Source: Thermothelomyces thermophilus ATCC 42464 (Eukaryota; Ascomycota; Sordariomycetes; Sordariales; Chaetomiaceae). From it: a DNA stretch of 64,000 nucleotides. The notes under the pieces are model-generated. The model was not told the DNA's origin. It was given only the letters and a program-made list of their open reading frames with translations, and did not search any database. The DNA is taken from NCBI RefSeq assembly GCF_000226095.1, contig NC_016472.1, positions 3,038,001 to 3,102,000 of the forward strand. The letters are read 5' to 3'. The translations under genes and the position numbers were made by a program. Positions 12,559 through 21,803 of the stretch are shown in pieces (positions within the stretch are counted from its first letter, which is position 1; each line of letters opens with the position of its first letter).

Positions 12559-13782
12559 ATGGCACGATCCACAGACTCTGCCCCGCGCAAGCACAAGGTG
12601 ACGGTTATTGGGTCCGGCAATTGGGGCACGACGGTCGCGAAGCTCGTGGCCGAGAACACTCGGGAGCATCCTGATGTCTTCGAGGAAGACGTCCAGATGT
12701 GGGTGTACGAGGAGAATGTCACAATCCCCGCGGATTCGCCCCACCGCGCTGCTGCGGGCGACCAGCCCCTGAAGCTCACCGAGGTGATCAACAAATACCA
12801 CGAGAACGTCAAGTACCTCCCCAAGGTTCCGCTGCCACCCAATGTCGTCGCCAACCCGTCGCTTCTCGACGCCGTCAGGGACTCTTCCATTCTTATCTTC
12901 AACCTCCCGCACGAGTTCATCGGCAACATTTGCAAGCAAATCAAGGGTCATATCCTCCCCTTTGCCCGGGGAATCAGCTGCATCAAGGGGGTAACAGTGA
13001 CGGAGGACAAGGTCGAGCTGATTTGCGAGTATATTGGCGAGACGCTGGGTATTTACTGCGGCGCCCTGAGCGGGGCCAACATTGCCAATGAGATCGCCAA
13101 CGAGCTATGGTGCGAGACGACCATCGCATACAACGTACCACCGTGCGACTCGCGGGGCGAGAACGGCGAGAGCGGCGTCAATGGAGAGCACTATCGTGAC
13201 GCGCGCGGTGCAATCAGCAAAACGCAGCTCGCTCCCGTACCTCAGGAGTACCCGCCAGTGGACCATGACGTGCTCCACAAGCTCTTTAACCGGCCTTATT
13301 TTACCGTCTCCATGGTGTCGGACGTGGTTGGTGTCTCGCTCGCCGGTGCGCTCAAGAACATCGTTGCGCTCGCCTGCGGCTTCATTGAAGGTCACGGTTG
13401 GAACATGACGGCTAAGACGGCCGTTATGCGCCGTGGCATGCTGGAGACGATTCAGTTCTGCCAAGAATTCTTCCCCGAGACGGTCGACGAGATGACGTTC
13501 TGGGAGAGCGCCGGCTGGAGCGACATGATTGTGAGCTGCACCTCGGCACGCAACTGGCGCTACTCCAAGATGGCCGTGGAGCGCGGCGTCTCGCTACAGG
13601 AAATCGAGCGGACTGAGCTCAACGGCCAAAAGCTGCAGGGTATCTCGACGACGAAGGAGGTCATGAGCTTCTTGAAGGCTCGTGGCGTACAGGATAAATA
13701 TCCGCTGTTCAAGGCGGTTGAGGGGATCGTGGATGGGACGTTCGAGGTCAAGGAAATTCCCGTACTGTTCAGGCAACAGTAA
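12559..13782 (+). CDS. GPD1: NAD-dependent glycerol-3-phosphate dehydrogenase, divergent paralogue
   Basis: Reduces dihydroxyacetone phosphate to glycerol 3-phosphate for glycerol and lipid synthesis and NADH reoxidation. Single exon, 407 aa. The frame is open upstream, but protein similarity starts at this ATG. The N-terminal Rossmann motif [14 protein letters not shown] (residues about 16-29), the substrate-domain lysine in SCIKGVTV (about 142) and the catalytic lysine in [11 protein letters not shown] (about 266) are present. Two features are atypical. A hydrophilic insert of about 30 residues (about 195-231, rich in Gly/Glu/Asn) sits before [15 protein letters not shown]. The usual CxGGRN phosphate-binding motif reads CTSARN, keeping the Arg and Asn but losing both glycines. 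It is therefore probably a catalytically competent but diverged family member. It converges with the gene at 14026 (243 nt between stop codons). Confidence 0.88.
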   Translation: MARSTDSAPRKHKVTVIGSGNWGTTVAKLVAENTREHPDVFEEDVQMWVYEENVTIPADSPHRAAAGDQPLKLTEVINKYHENVKYLPKVPLPPNVVANPSLLDAVRDSSILIFNLPHEFIGNICKQIKGHILPFARGISCIKGVTVTEDKVELICEYIGETLGIYCGALSGANIANEIANELWCETTIAYNVPPCDSRGENGESGVNGEHYRDARGAISKTQLAPVPQEYPPVDHDVLHKLFNRPYFTVSMVSDVVGVSLAGALKNIVALACGFIEGHGWNMTAKTAVMRRGMLETIQFCQEFFPETVDEMTFWESAGWSDMIVSCTSARNWRYSKMAVERGVSLQEIERTELNGQKLQGISTTKEVMSFLKARGVQDKYPLFKAVEGIVDGTFEVKEIPVLFRQQ

Positions 13783-14025
13783 AAAAAAAGCGACTTTTTG
13801 TGGGCAGGAGGCGCATGGTCAAGCGCCACAGACAGCGGATTGCATCCCACAGGGGACCAGCGTTCCATAACTTGATACTCTAATCAGATCTTAGAATGGT
13901 GTAGCCCATGGGGAAACTACCCAAGCCGGAAGACCCCTCGGTGAAACAGATTTTTTGGACACCACGTATCATCACCCTTCCCACTAGCAATGCTCCAGCG
14001 TCGGGATTCAGGGGTGCGTTGAGCG

Positions 14026-15366
14026 TCATTGATACCCTTCCAGGAAGGGTGTCTTTTCCTCGTCTGAAACCTCCATCTTCCCCCTCAGCTCGTTTACAAG
14101 GCTCTTCCTCCTCCTCCTCCACTTGGTTCCCGGCTCAGCCAGCACCCCGTCCTTGTTTTCTGGCTCCATGGTCCTCTCCCCGTCCCCAAACACACTCTTC
14201 CCGACGCAGTCGTAACTCATCCAGACCAGATTCACAACCACCGTTGTCGCCGCTACCACCCACGCCGGCGACCGCCCGCGCTCGTCAGCGAGCTTCCGCC
14301 CCGCGATCATGAGCAGGAGCAGCAGGGGAGCCCAGAAGCCCAGGAAGAGCACATGGCCCCACTGCTGCCGCCGCGTGGTGCGCCTGTAGGGCTGCAGCGC
14401 GCCGAGGTACGCCTGGTAGTCGTGCGGGAGGTCGTGCTCGCGCGCCCCGTCGACCAAGAGCTTGAGGTACCGCGCGGACGGCTGCGCGTAGCCGGGGTCC
14501 GGCCGCTGGACGGGGGTCAGCAGGGAGGAGAGCCAGGTCGGACGGCGGGGGCTACGCGTGTCAGCTTTGTCGCTGTCGTTGTTGTTGTTGGTTTTGTTGT
14601 TGTTCTTTTTATCTTTGCCATTGTCATCGTCGTTGTTGCTGTTGTCGTCGTCGTCGTTGGGAAGGCGAGGCGCGTAGAGGGTGTGCGCGAGGAAGGGCTT
14701 AGGCGGGTCGGGAATGGCGGGCTTCTCGGGCACACGCACGCTCGGGGGTAGGACGAAGCACGGGACGAGGATGTCGTGGTAGCCGGCGCCGCCGCCCTCG
14801 GTAGCGACAATCTTGGCGTAGTCGTCGTTTGTGACTTCGTAGACGACGCCGTACAAGCCTTTGTTCCAGACCGGCTTGTTCCAGACCGGCGAGCGTCGAT
14901 CATCGGCAGCATCGTCGTCATCTCGCGCGCTGGGCGGAAACCTGGCCGTCTTTCCGGGCAGTTTCCGGATCGCCGTGTTGGCAAAGCACGGCTCGCGGTA
15001 GGGCAGGCCCGGGAGGTCAAACACCAGCTCGAGCGACGGCGCTGCGACGTTGACCTGGCTCAAGGGGCGGATGCCGCGCATGCCGAGAAACGTCTCGGCG
15101 GACATGTTGGAGCCATAGGCAAGGTAGAGAACCGTCTTGGGCTTGACGGGCGCATTCTGATTGAATGATTCCGCGGGAATCGGATCGCTGGGGAACGGCG
15201 TGGGCGCAGCGTCGGGTTCCGAAAGTCGTGCGGCAGGCGTGCGAGGAATAGATGAGATTGGAGGGTATTTTGGGAGCCCTGATTTGGGGCGGGCAGTGTC
15301 ATCTTGGGAATCGTTGATCCCTGTCTGCTCCAAGGCACGCCGAGGGGATGGATCAATTGAGCCCAT
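14026..15366 (-). CDS. gamma-glutamylcyclotransferase-like protein with membrane tail
   Basis: Single exon, 446 aa, from ATG 15366. After a Pro-rich leader of about 78 residues comes the GGCT/AIG2-like fold: LYLAYGSNMS (YGSN at 84-87, the phosphate-binding-type loop of the family), then GLYGVVYEVTNDDYAKIVATE with the expected catalytic glutamate near 190. The family releases 5-oxoproline from gamma-glutamyl peptides in glutathione turnover, or acts in related reactions such as GliK in gliotoxin synthesis. An Asn/Asp/Lys-rich low-complexity linker (about residues 245-285) interrupts the domain. The C-terminal third contains two hydrophobic segments (WGHVLFLGFWAPLLLLLMI and AWVVAATTVVVNLVW), so the enzyme domain is probably tethered to a membrane. 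Substrate and compartment are not determinable. No secondary-metabolite cluster surrounds it. Confidence 0.8.
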   Translation of the reverse strand: MGSIDPSPRRALEQTGINDSQDDTARPKSGLPKYPPISSIPRTPAARLSEPDAAPTPFPSDPIPAESFNQNAPVKPKTVLYLAYGSNMSAETFLGMRGIRPLSQVNVAAPSLELVFDLPGLPYREPCFANTAIRKLPGKTARFPPSARDDDDAADDRRSPVWNKPVWNKGLYGVVYEVTNDDYAKIVATEGGGAGYHDILVPCFVLPPSVRVPEKPAIPDPPKPFLAHTLYAPRLPNDDDDNSNNDDDNGKDKKNNNKTNNNNDSDKADTRSPRRPTWLSSLLTPVQRPDPGYAQPSARYLKLLVDGAREHDLPHDYQAYLGALQPYRRTTRRQQWGHVLFLGFWAPLLLLLMIAGRKLADERGRSPAWVVAATTVVVNLVWMSYDCVGKSVFGDGERTMEPENKDGVLAEPGTKWRRRRKSLVNELRGKMEVSDEEKTPFLEGYQ

Positions 15367-16477
15367 GGTGTGACGTCAGGGCTGCACGACCTCGGATCTG
15401 CACGGGCAGGCTACTTGTCTTACTTCGTTGGTAGCTCTACGGAACAAGGTTGATGTCGCAATTTCAAGAGGAAATGGCAACATCTACAGATGGGTGTGAC
15501 TTTTTATATGGGGTCCTTTTGGGGGCCACAATCGCTATCCCCGGCATCTCGGATCAGCAAATGCGACCTCGGATCCACGATTCCATAAAATCCTCCGTTG
15601 TTGGGCCGACTCCGAGACGGAGACGGCAGGACGGCTCTGCAAGCAGGAGCTATTGTTCCATTGACGACATCAATCTCGTGGAAGCCGAGAGCACTTATTT
15701 TTATTTTTTAACAACAGCAATTTGAGAAGCATATTTGGGGTTCACGCCAATAACTATCTGCTCGCACATCGGGTCTTGACGGTAATGGCATATCCATGAC
15801 CAGTTGGCCGCCGGAACACGAGCTTGTCTCTCACCCTCCGTCCCAGTTCCACCTAAGCGACAGGCGGATGAACGCAACAAGGAGCCACTAGTAACAATGC
15901 ACCTATTCTCACTGATACTCCGGTGTCCCTTTCTGTGCCTTCATCTATGTCTCATCTGTGGGTCGTAATGAAGTCTTGGCCACGCAAGGTTTCGAGTAAT
16001 AACATCGCGAGATCTCGACTGCCAAGCCTCCCAACTCAATATCCGTTGCCTGAGCCTTGTAATTATATGACTAATGGGCTGCTATTTTCTATTACGAACG
16101 CACCTGAAACTGAAGATTCCGTTTCACAAGGAGGGAGTTTTGAAAGGAATCACGCCTTGCCGCTTTGATGTAATTATGTCGGGATCACACAGGTAGAAGC
16201 AGGCAAGTGGGCACTGGCCCGCCCCTTCCTTTCTGGTTTGGTTAAAGAGCCCTCTCTCATGATTGCATGGCAGGCAACCGTGTGCCAAGGGGCGGAGAGG
16301 TTGTTCTGAGCTCCTCGCTATCCTCTCCTCAACCTCTCAAGTTCGGACACTCCCATCGTTCAGAGAGCAAATTGCAAATTGAAGTGTTGAGCAGAATCAG
16401 TTAACTTTTTCACGTTTTGTCTAACACACTGCATAATTATCTGTTCAAATTCACCTGAAACACTTCATGCATCCAGG
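15367..16477. other. divergent intergenic region
   Basis: About 1.1 kb between the GGCT-like gene (-) and the orphan nuclear-type gene (+). The open frames present (for example 15450-15725) show no protein-like conservation. It presumably holds both promoters. No clear TATA box or RNA gene was seen. Confidence 0.5.
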
Positions 16478-18850
16478 ATGGACTACGTACGCCATTCATC
16501 CCAACCCGCTACCATCGACCTTATCCGTGCCGACTTGGCAGAGATATGGTCCATCGATGGATCTGAATCTGCCAGCCCGGAAAGGACGCCGTCGGTGCCT
16601 GGGATCAGCGACATGCTTGATCTTGAATACATTCCAACTCCAGGACCCCGTCCTTCGAAAAGGAGGAAGAAAGACCCTCTTCCTGATCTTCTCGCTGACG
16701 TTTTGAACCTCTCGCCCTGTCAGAACGGGGAAGAACAAGCCACCAACAAGTCGCTAGAACAACCACAAGACAAAAAAAGCTCGATTCATTATGAACGTCC
16801 CACTCAGTGTGGTCGAGTTGCAGCTCCTGCGAACATACCGTCTGATTCCATCAGCGGTCCAGAAAGTCCAGCGAACTCGAGTGAGTGTTGTTTAAATACC
16901 CGGCTTGAACCTGATTCTCCCATTCCGCAGCCAGCAACCAAGAGAAGCAAGCATAAGCACTCAGTACCATCGACTACAGTTGAGGAACTTCCATCAAACC
17001 ATCCGGTTTCAAAACCGAACCGGCGACGCCAGCGAGATGGCAAATCAGCACCCGCCCCAACCGCCAGAAAGGGAGCAGAAGAGGCATCCAGGGAAGTTCA
17101 GCCATACCAAGCATCCACCAATCTCGTTCAGACCAAGACAATCCCCAAGGAAGAACGAGATCGAAACGATCTATTTGATTTGAGCGACGCCACAGACACG
17201 GACTCGGAGTGGAGACCGAAGAAGCGACAAGCTAAGCAATCATTGCCCAAGAAACCTCGGGCGCCTGCCCGGAACAGATCCCGCCGTGCGGCCAAATCAG
17301 AGGATTCACCAACCCTGCCTACGAGAAAACTTGTTCATGTCCCAAAGGAGCCGGCCCGCGACACCTCTGAAGAACAGAAGATGGATCACAAGCCAATACA
17401 TGTTGACGGCGTAGGGCTTGCAGGTCAAGATGCTTCGGAAGTAAATGAGGTCAGCCGCCAGAACGCCAAAGACGGTCCTTTGGGCACACCCATGGTCGAT
17501 TCCATGTCAATGTTTGACAGGCACGATGCTTCAAAGAATTACGTTCTTGCGAATCCCGCGAAGCAACCGACCACCTCACCGCACAGAAGTGATCCACCGA
17601 GCGAGGATCTCAGGGGCCGAGTTCCCCGAACTTCAGAACCTTTCGATGTCATAGCTTTATCCAGCCAAAGCCCAACCACGGAGTATGTGGTCACGGCTCC
17701 GACGTCGCCGATGTTCGTGGAGCGAAGCCACGAGCATATGGCTGCAGAAGGAGTCGCAGGTGTTTCTCTTTCTGACAAGCGGTCGGGTCCAAACCAGGAA
17801 ACACCAGCGCTGAGTGCGATAGAACGCAGCAGTCCCAGCAGAATAACTCCGCCTTCGACTCAACCGCGTGCCCAAGGACATGACGGTGAGATCAAGCGAA
17901 GGCACACAGAGCATCACTTGCCTTCCAGAATCATAGATGCATTTCTCTCGGATGACCAACAACAAGCGAAATCATCGCCATCGACCGTGCTAGAACCAGA
18001 GTTCTGTTCTAAACAATCTCTGAGTCCAGAGGAGGCTTGGAAACAAGCGGTGGAAGATGGATCCCCGCCTGCAATTCTGCATCGAATCATAACTGTAAGC
18101 GCAATCTTTTTCTGCTATTCCACGACAGACATTGACAGTATACAGTTGCTACATCGTTCCTTGAAGCCTAGGGAAGAAGTCGTTCGCGACATTGCTACCG
18201 ATTATCAGAAGAATGCCATAAGCTTGCTCGAAACGTTGAGCGCACGCCATGAGGAAGAGAAAGCGAAGGCTGCGGCTGCCCTGCGGAAGGCATCTCGCTC
18301 AGCTTTCTCAATCTGCTCGAGTGCAAAACAGGATATCGTGGTTCTTGTCAATACGCTTCGAGGGATGAACGTTACTCAAACAGCGGAAACAATCCGACGG
18401 CCGGGACTCGCACAGAAACTAGATGCCCTTTCTCGGTTGTGTCAGGCTGAATTGAGCAATTCCACCCAAGACGCGCCGACGGAAAATGACGCCTCAGGCG
18501 CGTCGGAAAACAACCTCAATAGTCTTACGGAGACCTATCGACGCAGACTTGTGGAAGCAGTTCGACGGCCAGATGCGCTGGCTTCTGGAGCCTCAGACGT
18601 CGTCCGTTCGCAAGTCGACGATTTTATGAAAAGGTGCCTTCTCGCCGACGAGGTCAAGGAGGTTCATTGTACAAAAGGAAAACAGGCGGGCACCTCTGTT
18701 AAGAATGCTGACGACGCTCTAGAGGCATTCTTGGAGGGCATCATTGGCACGTTGCAGGAGAGTAAGGGCCGAACTGTCTGCAACCAGCCAGCTACTAAGG
18801 ACCTTGTTGCCATCGACTCTGATACTTCGGACTTGAATGTTCTAGCGTAA
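16478..18850 (+). CDS. orphan Ser/Pro-rich, probably nuclear protein
   Basis: 790 aa if unspliced. A probable 51-nt intron (18095-18145: donor GTAAGC, acceptor ACAG) would give 773 aa; it is open and in frame, so both forms are readable. The first 500 residues are low-complexity, rich in Ser, Pro, Glu and Lys, with several basic clusters resembling nuclear localisation signals (SKRRKKD, KPNRRRQRD, PKKRQAKQ). After the intron a predicted helical, partly coiled region follows (LLHRSLKPREEVVRDIA, then a Glu/Lys/Ala-rich stretch HEEEKAKAAAALRKASR), then a charged C-terminus ending in DSDTSDLNVLA. I recognise no enzymatic motif or known domain. A chromatin- or kinetochore-type role is possible from composition only. 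Confidence 0.72.
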   Translation: MDYVRHSSQPATIDLIRADLAEIWSIDGSESASPERTPSVPGISDMLDLEYIPTPGPRPSKRRKKDPLPDLLADVLNLSPCQNGEEQATNKSLEQPQDKKSSIHYERPTQCGRVAAPANIPSDSISGPESPANSSECCLNTRLEPDSPIPQPATKRSKHKHSVPSTTVEELPSNHPVSKPNRRRQRDGKSAPAPTARKGAEEASREVQPYQASTNLVQTKTIPKEERDRNDLFDLSDATDTDSEWRPKKRQAKQSLPKKPRAPARNRSRRAAKSEDSPTLPTRKLVHVPKEPARDTSEEQKMDHKPIHVDGVGLAGQDASEVNEVSRQNAKDGPLGTPMVDSMSMFDRHDASKNYVLANPAKQPTTSPHRSDPPSEDLRGRVPRTSEPFDVIALSSQSPTTEYVVTAPTSPMFVERSHEHMAAEGVAGVSLSDKRSGPNQETPALSAIERSSPSRITPPSTQPRAQGHDGEIKRRHTEHHLPSRIIDAFLSDDQQQAKSSPSTVLEPEFCSKQSLSPEEAWKQAVEDGSPPAILHRIITVSAIFFCYSTTDIDSIQLLHRSLKPREEVVRDIATDYQKNAISLLETLSARHEEEKAKAAAALRKASRSAFSICSSAKQDIVVLVNTLRGMNVTQTAETIRRPGLAQKLDALSRLCQAELSNSTQDAPTENDASGASENNLNSLTETYRRRLVEAVRRPDALASGASDVVRSQVDDFMKRCLLADEVKEVHCTKGKQAGTSVKNADDALEAFLEGIIGTLQESKGRTVCNQPATKDLVAIDSDTSDLNVLA

Positions 18851-19557
18851 TGGGGACAACTTGCTAGCCATCCGCAAAGGAGGAAGGGTGGAATTGGGGT
18901 TAGACAGAAGACCGATGTCACTTTCAACACAGCGCGGCGAATATTTGCACGGCGGCAGAGGTAGCACAGTTTGCTGAGGAGAGACATCCGGTATCATATG
19001 TGGTGATTAACAGGAGGTAATCAGCTTCTATCAAACAAATGCCCCACACAATGTAATTATCAGGTATATTGCTGTGGTTCGATAGAGAACCAAGCATACC
19101 ACCCCCGAGGGGTTTGATTCGACTTTCACGACACACCTAAGTGCTGTGCGACTACGAAGTACAATAATTATTCCTATGCCATTGACTAGCAAGATAGAAA
19201 AGCAACGAATATCGACTCTTAGGAGTGTGATGGCATCTCATATTGCCATGAGATCAGTTCACAACCTTCTGCTCCAGATTGCCTCCTAGAACAGATGCAG
19301 AAGGGGTCAAGCATCAAACCATATCCACCCACATCCTCATTAATACTTCGGCGAGCACCGTTGGGCGAGGCCCATCCTTAACTCCAAGCAAAGTCCATGC
19401 AGGTTCCATTCAATCTCCCAGGCAAAAAAAAAGAAAAAAAAAAGCCCTGCAGAGAAAATTTCCAGAGCAATAATTAATGAAATTGCCAGATTACATTTAA
19501 TTACCATTACCACCTGCTGCACATCCAGGACCATTACCGGGATTAAGACAGCCCGAA
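18851..19557. other. AT-richer intergenic spacer
   Basis: About 700 nt between convergent genes. It contains A-runs (19427-19442) and short palindromic AT stretches but no convincing open frame or RNA gene. Confidence 0.55.
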
Positions 19558-20396
19558 TCAAAAGAAAGGCCCACCGAGCCACCAGAACAGCTGTCGAAAG
19601 TAGAAAGTCTGGTTGTCCGGGTCACAGGGGTCACAGATGATGGGCGACGGGCTCAGACGAAGCGTGGAGGCTCTGGTGACGGCGCCATGGTTGGTGATCC
19701 GCTTCTTGTTCGTGGTTCTGTCCGCGACGTTAGCCGATTCGGCCGCCTTGCCAGTTGCTGCCGCCACTCTTTCCTCTGCCGTGCATCCCCTAGCAGTGTC
19801 TTTCTTTAACGGGGTATCTCCGGGGATCTCCGAACAGAGAGCGTTATCCGGTGTCTGCGTGCCGATGCCGGCTGCGGGCGGGGTGGCAGCGGCGGAGGCG
19901 GTTATCACTCCGTCAGACTTGGCTCGTGTCATCCGAATCTTCCGCGCCTCGGTCCTGTTGCTCTCGTTATTGAGCGGTAAGATGGCCTTGTCGTATCGGG
20001 CGGCAGCGGCGAGTCCGACGCGGGAGGCGATGTAGAGTGACGCGGACGTGGAAAGGGGAGATCGCGGGATGGTGCCGTCGAGGTTGAGATAAGGCAAGAG
20101 GGCACGATGATATGCGGGATCACGAGCTGTATTAGAGGTGAGCCTGGTGCCAGTTTTGCGTAGAACGTCCGAGGTATTCCTGGCAAGATGTCAGTCCCGC
20201 GCTGCTCCTCTCCGGAATGATTTTAAGCTTGCTCAGATCAGATGCTTGATGTATTTTTTTTTTTTTTTTTGTTGGGGGGGGGGAAGAAAGGTTGGAGGTT
20301 GGGGCAATTCACAAGAGGATCCCAATTTCTCCGGTTCGTGTTCACTTACTGGGCGCTGCCCTTGCTGCCATCCATGCATATGCCCATGTCAGACAT
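19558..20396 (-). CDS. orphan small protein, two exons
   Basis: Splicing exon 1 (20350-20396, reading MSDMGICMDGSKGSA) to exon 2 (19558-20179) with a perfect GTAAGTG donor, a CTGAC branch point and a CCAG acceptor gives a 222-aa protein in phase (47 + 622 nt = 223 codons). The N-terminal part is protein-like and amphipathic (SDVLRKTGTRLTSN, AYHRALLPYLNLDGTIPRSP, SLYIASRVGLAAAARYDKAI), the middle is a Thr/Ala/Lys-rich linker, and the C-terminus is aromatic and Cys-containing (IICDPCDPDNQTFYFRQLFW, then WLGGPFF). No known domain was recognised. The 170-nt intron carries a 17-nt T run and a G10-type run on the plus strand, which may confuse gene callers. Confidence rests on splice and phase agreement plus composition, not on a named family. 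Confidence 0.55.
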
Positions 20397-21078
20397 TGTT
20401 GAACTCGGGGTCCTAGACGCTTGGAAGAGGACATGTCTGGTGTTGGGTTGCTTGCTAACACCGCGAGTTAGCCTTGTACACATGGATCTTGTCCTTTGCG
20501 AATTATCTTTGAGAGTAAGAATTCATGGTGCTCGTAACCGAAGCACCATATGGGTGTTTCAGTGCCCTAAAGCATCAGAAAAAAAAACAACTCGCAAGGT
20601 TGTCCAGCTGTATCGGTGGGCAGAGGACTGGGGGAAAGGTCGATCCTGGAAAGTCAGGATCAATGGAACAGGATGCGAAGCGCAAATAATTAAACAGTAC
20701 AATGTCGGTACGAAAAAAAAAGAGTTGCAAAGAGCAAAGTACCTACCATTTCTCCATCATCTCAATATACCGTGTCGTGGGCCAACGAAATCGAGGCGAC
20801 AGCGTCTGTGAGATTGACCTGAATAAACGCAGCGAGTAAGAGCGGTTGCCGCCTGTGCACATATTGCGATTTGTTGCCGAGATGGTGCGAGTGGCTAACA
20901 TTACCATCGTATTTAGACGACCTCTTATGTTGGCTTGTCGAAGTTTTCTCGTGCTGTAGAATGGCTTTTCGGTCTTCGCTCTGGCAAGAAGACTCAACAC
21001 CAGGAATTGAACTGCCTACCGAGAGAAGGTAAGGGTAGCGACAGAACACCTGCATAGGGTTATGCATTATATATGTGG

Positions 21079-21513
21079 TCACAGTGACTCTTTGATGTGG
21101 GTTTGCCCTGCTTCTCTCATGCGTGTTGAGACGAAATTGATAGGTAGTAAGTCTTCGGCAGCCTGCGGCCTATACTCAGCAGTATCCCGATTCACAGTCG
21201 GACCATTCGCGCACAGCTGAGAGAAAGTCGCCTTGGACAAGCAGACATTGAAGTGAGATGGGTTATAGGGATTGAACCGCTGTTCATTGAGACCGAAACC
21301 GACGATGTGAACACGCCTCCCTGTTTTAACAACATAAGCCAGCCAATGGGTAAAGTTGTCTTAACCGCTGGAATTTCTGCAATCTTTGAAGCAATGTCGA
21401 GTGCTCTCTTGATATGGTTTACTAGAGGTTCTGAGTCCAGATCAAAGAGCAAGCTGGGCAAAGTATCTAGAGACTAAAACCTCGAAAGCGTCCTTGAGCC
21501 CTGGAAATTTCAT
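21079..21513 (-). pseudogene. coding-like remnant of unknown family
   Basis: Three minus-strand frames over this stretch carry protein-like text in succession. From ATG 21513: MKFPGLKDAFEVLVSRYF. In the frame spanning 21192-21461: SEPLVNHIKRALDIASKI followed by PIGWLMLLKQGG. In the frame ending at the stop at 21079: GFGLNEQRFNPYNPSHF. No plausible introns connect them in phase, and none alone looks like a whole protein. This suggests a broken host gene or a fragment of one, perhaps an oxidoreductase such as a P450, but I cannot assign a family. It could also be chance. Confidence 0.25.
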
Positions 21514-21776
21514 GATGCTATTATAATTAATTCGTGCCGTTGATTCTTTCGCATCAACGGGCAAGCTGTATTAAAATACCAATGAACCTGTATTTCCGTA
21601 CCCCGAACTCCTGGAGAATAGAGAGTGATAGGGTTCATATAACTTAGCTCAGTTGGCCAACTAGTTAGGCTAGGTATTATTTAATATGTATCAGCATCCG
21701 CAAGACGCAACGGTTTATCCTTGGCCATCTGTTATGGCCGTAGCCAACAGGATGACGAGAAGATGCATGTGAACAG

Positions 21777-21803
21777 TTTTTTTTTTTTTTTTTTTTTTTT
21801 TTT
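21777..21803 (+). repeat. 27-nt poly-T tract
   Basis: A pure run of 27 T within the gene-poor interval. A T run of this length could be a retroposon tail remnant on the minus strand or simple slippage; no flanking element was identified. Confidence 0.8.

Noticed and set aside
21268-21278. GGGATTGAACC, box B-like on the minus strand
   Set aside because: No cloverleaf can be drawn around it, and it lies within the coding-like remnant.
21645-21656. TAGCTCAGTTGG, a tRNA box A-like sequence
   Set aside because: No box B, no acceptor or anticodon stem at suitable distances; not a tRNA.
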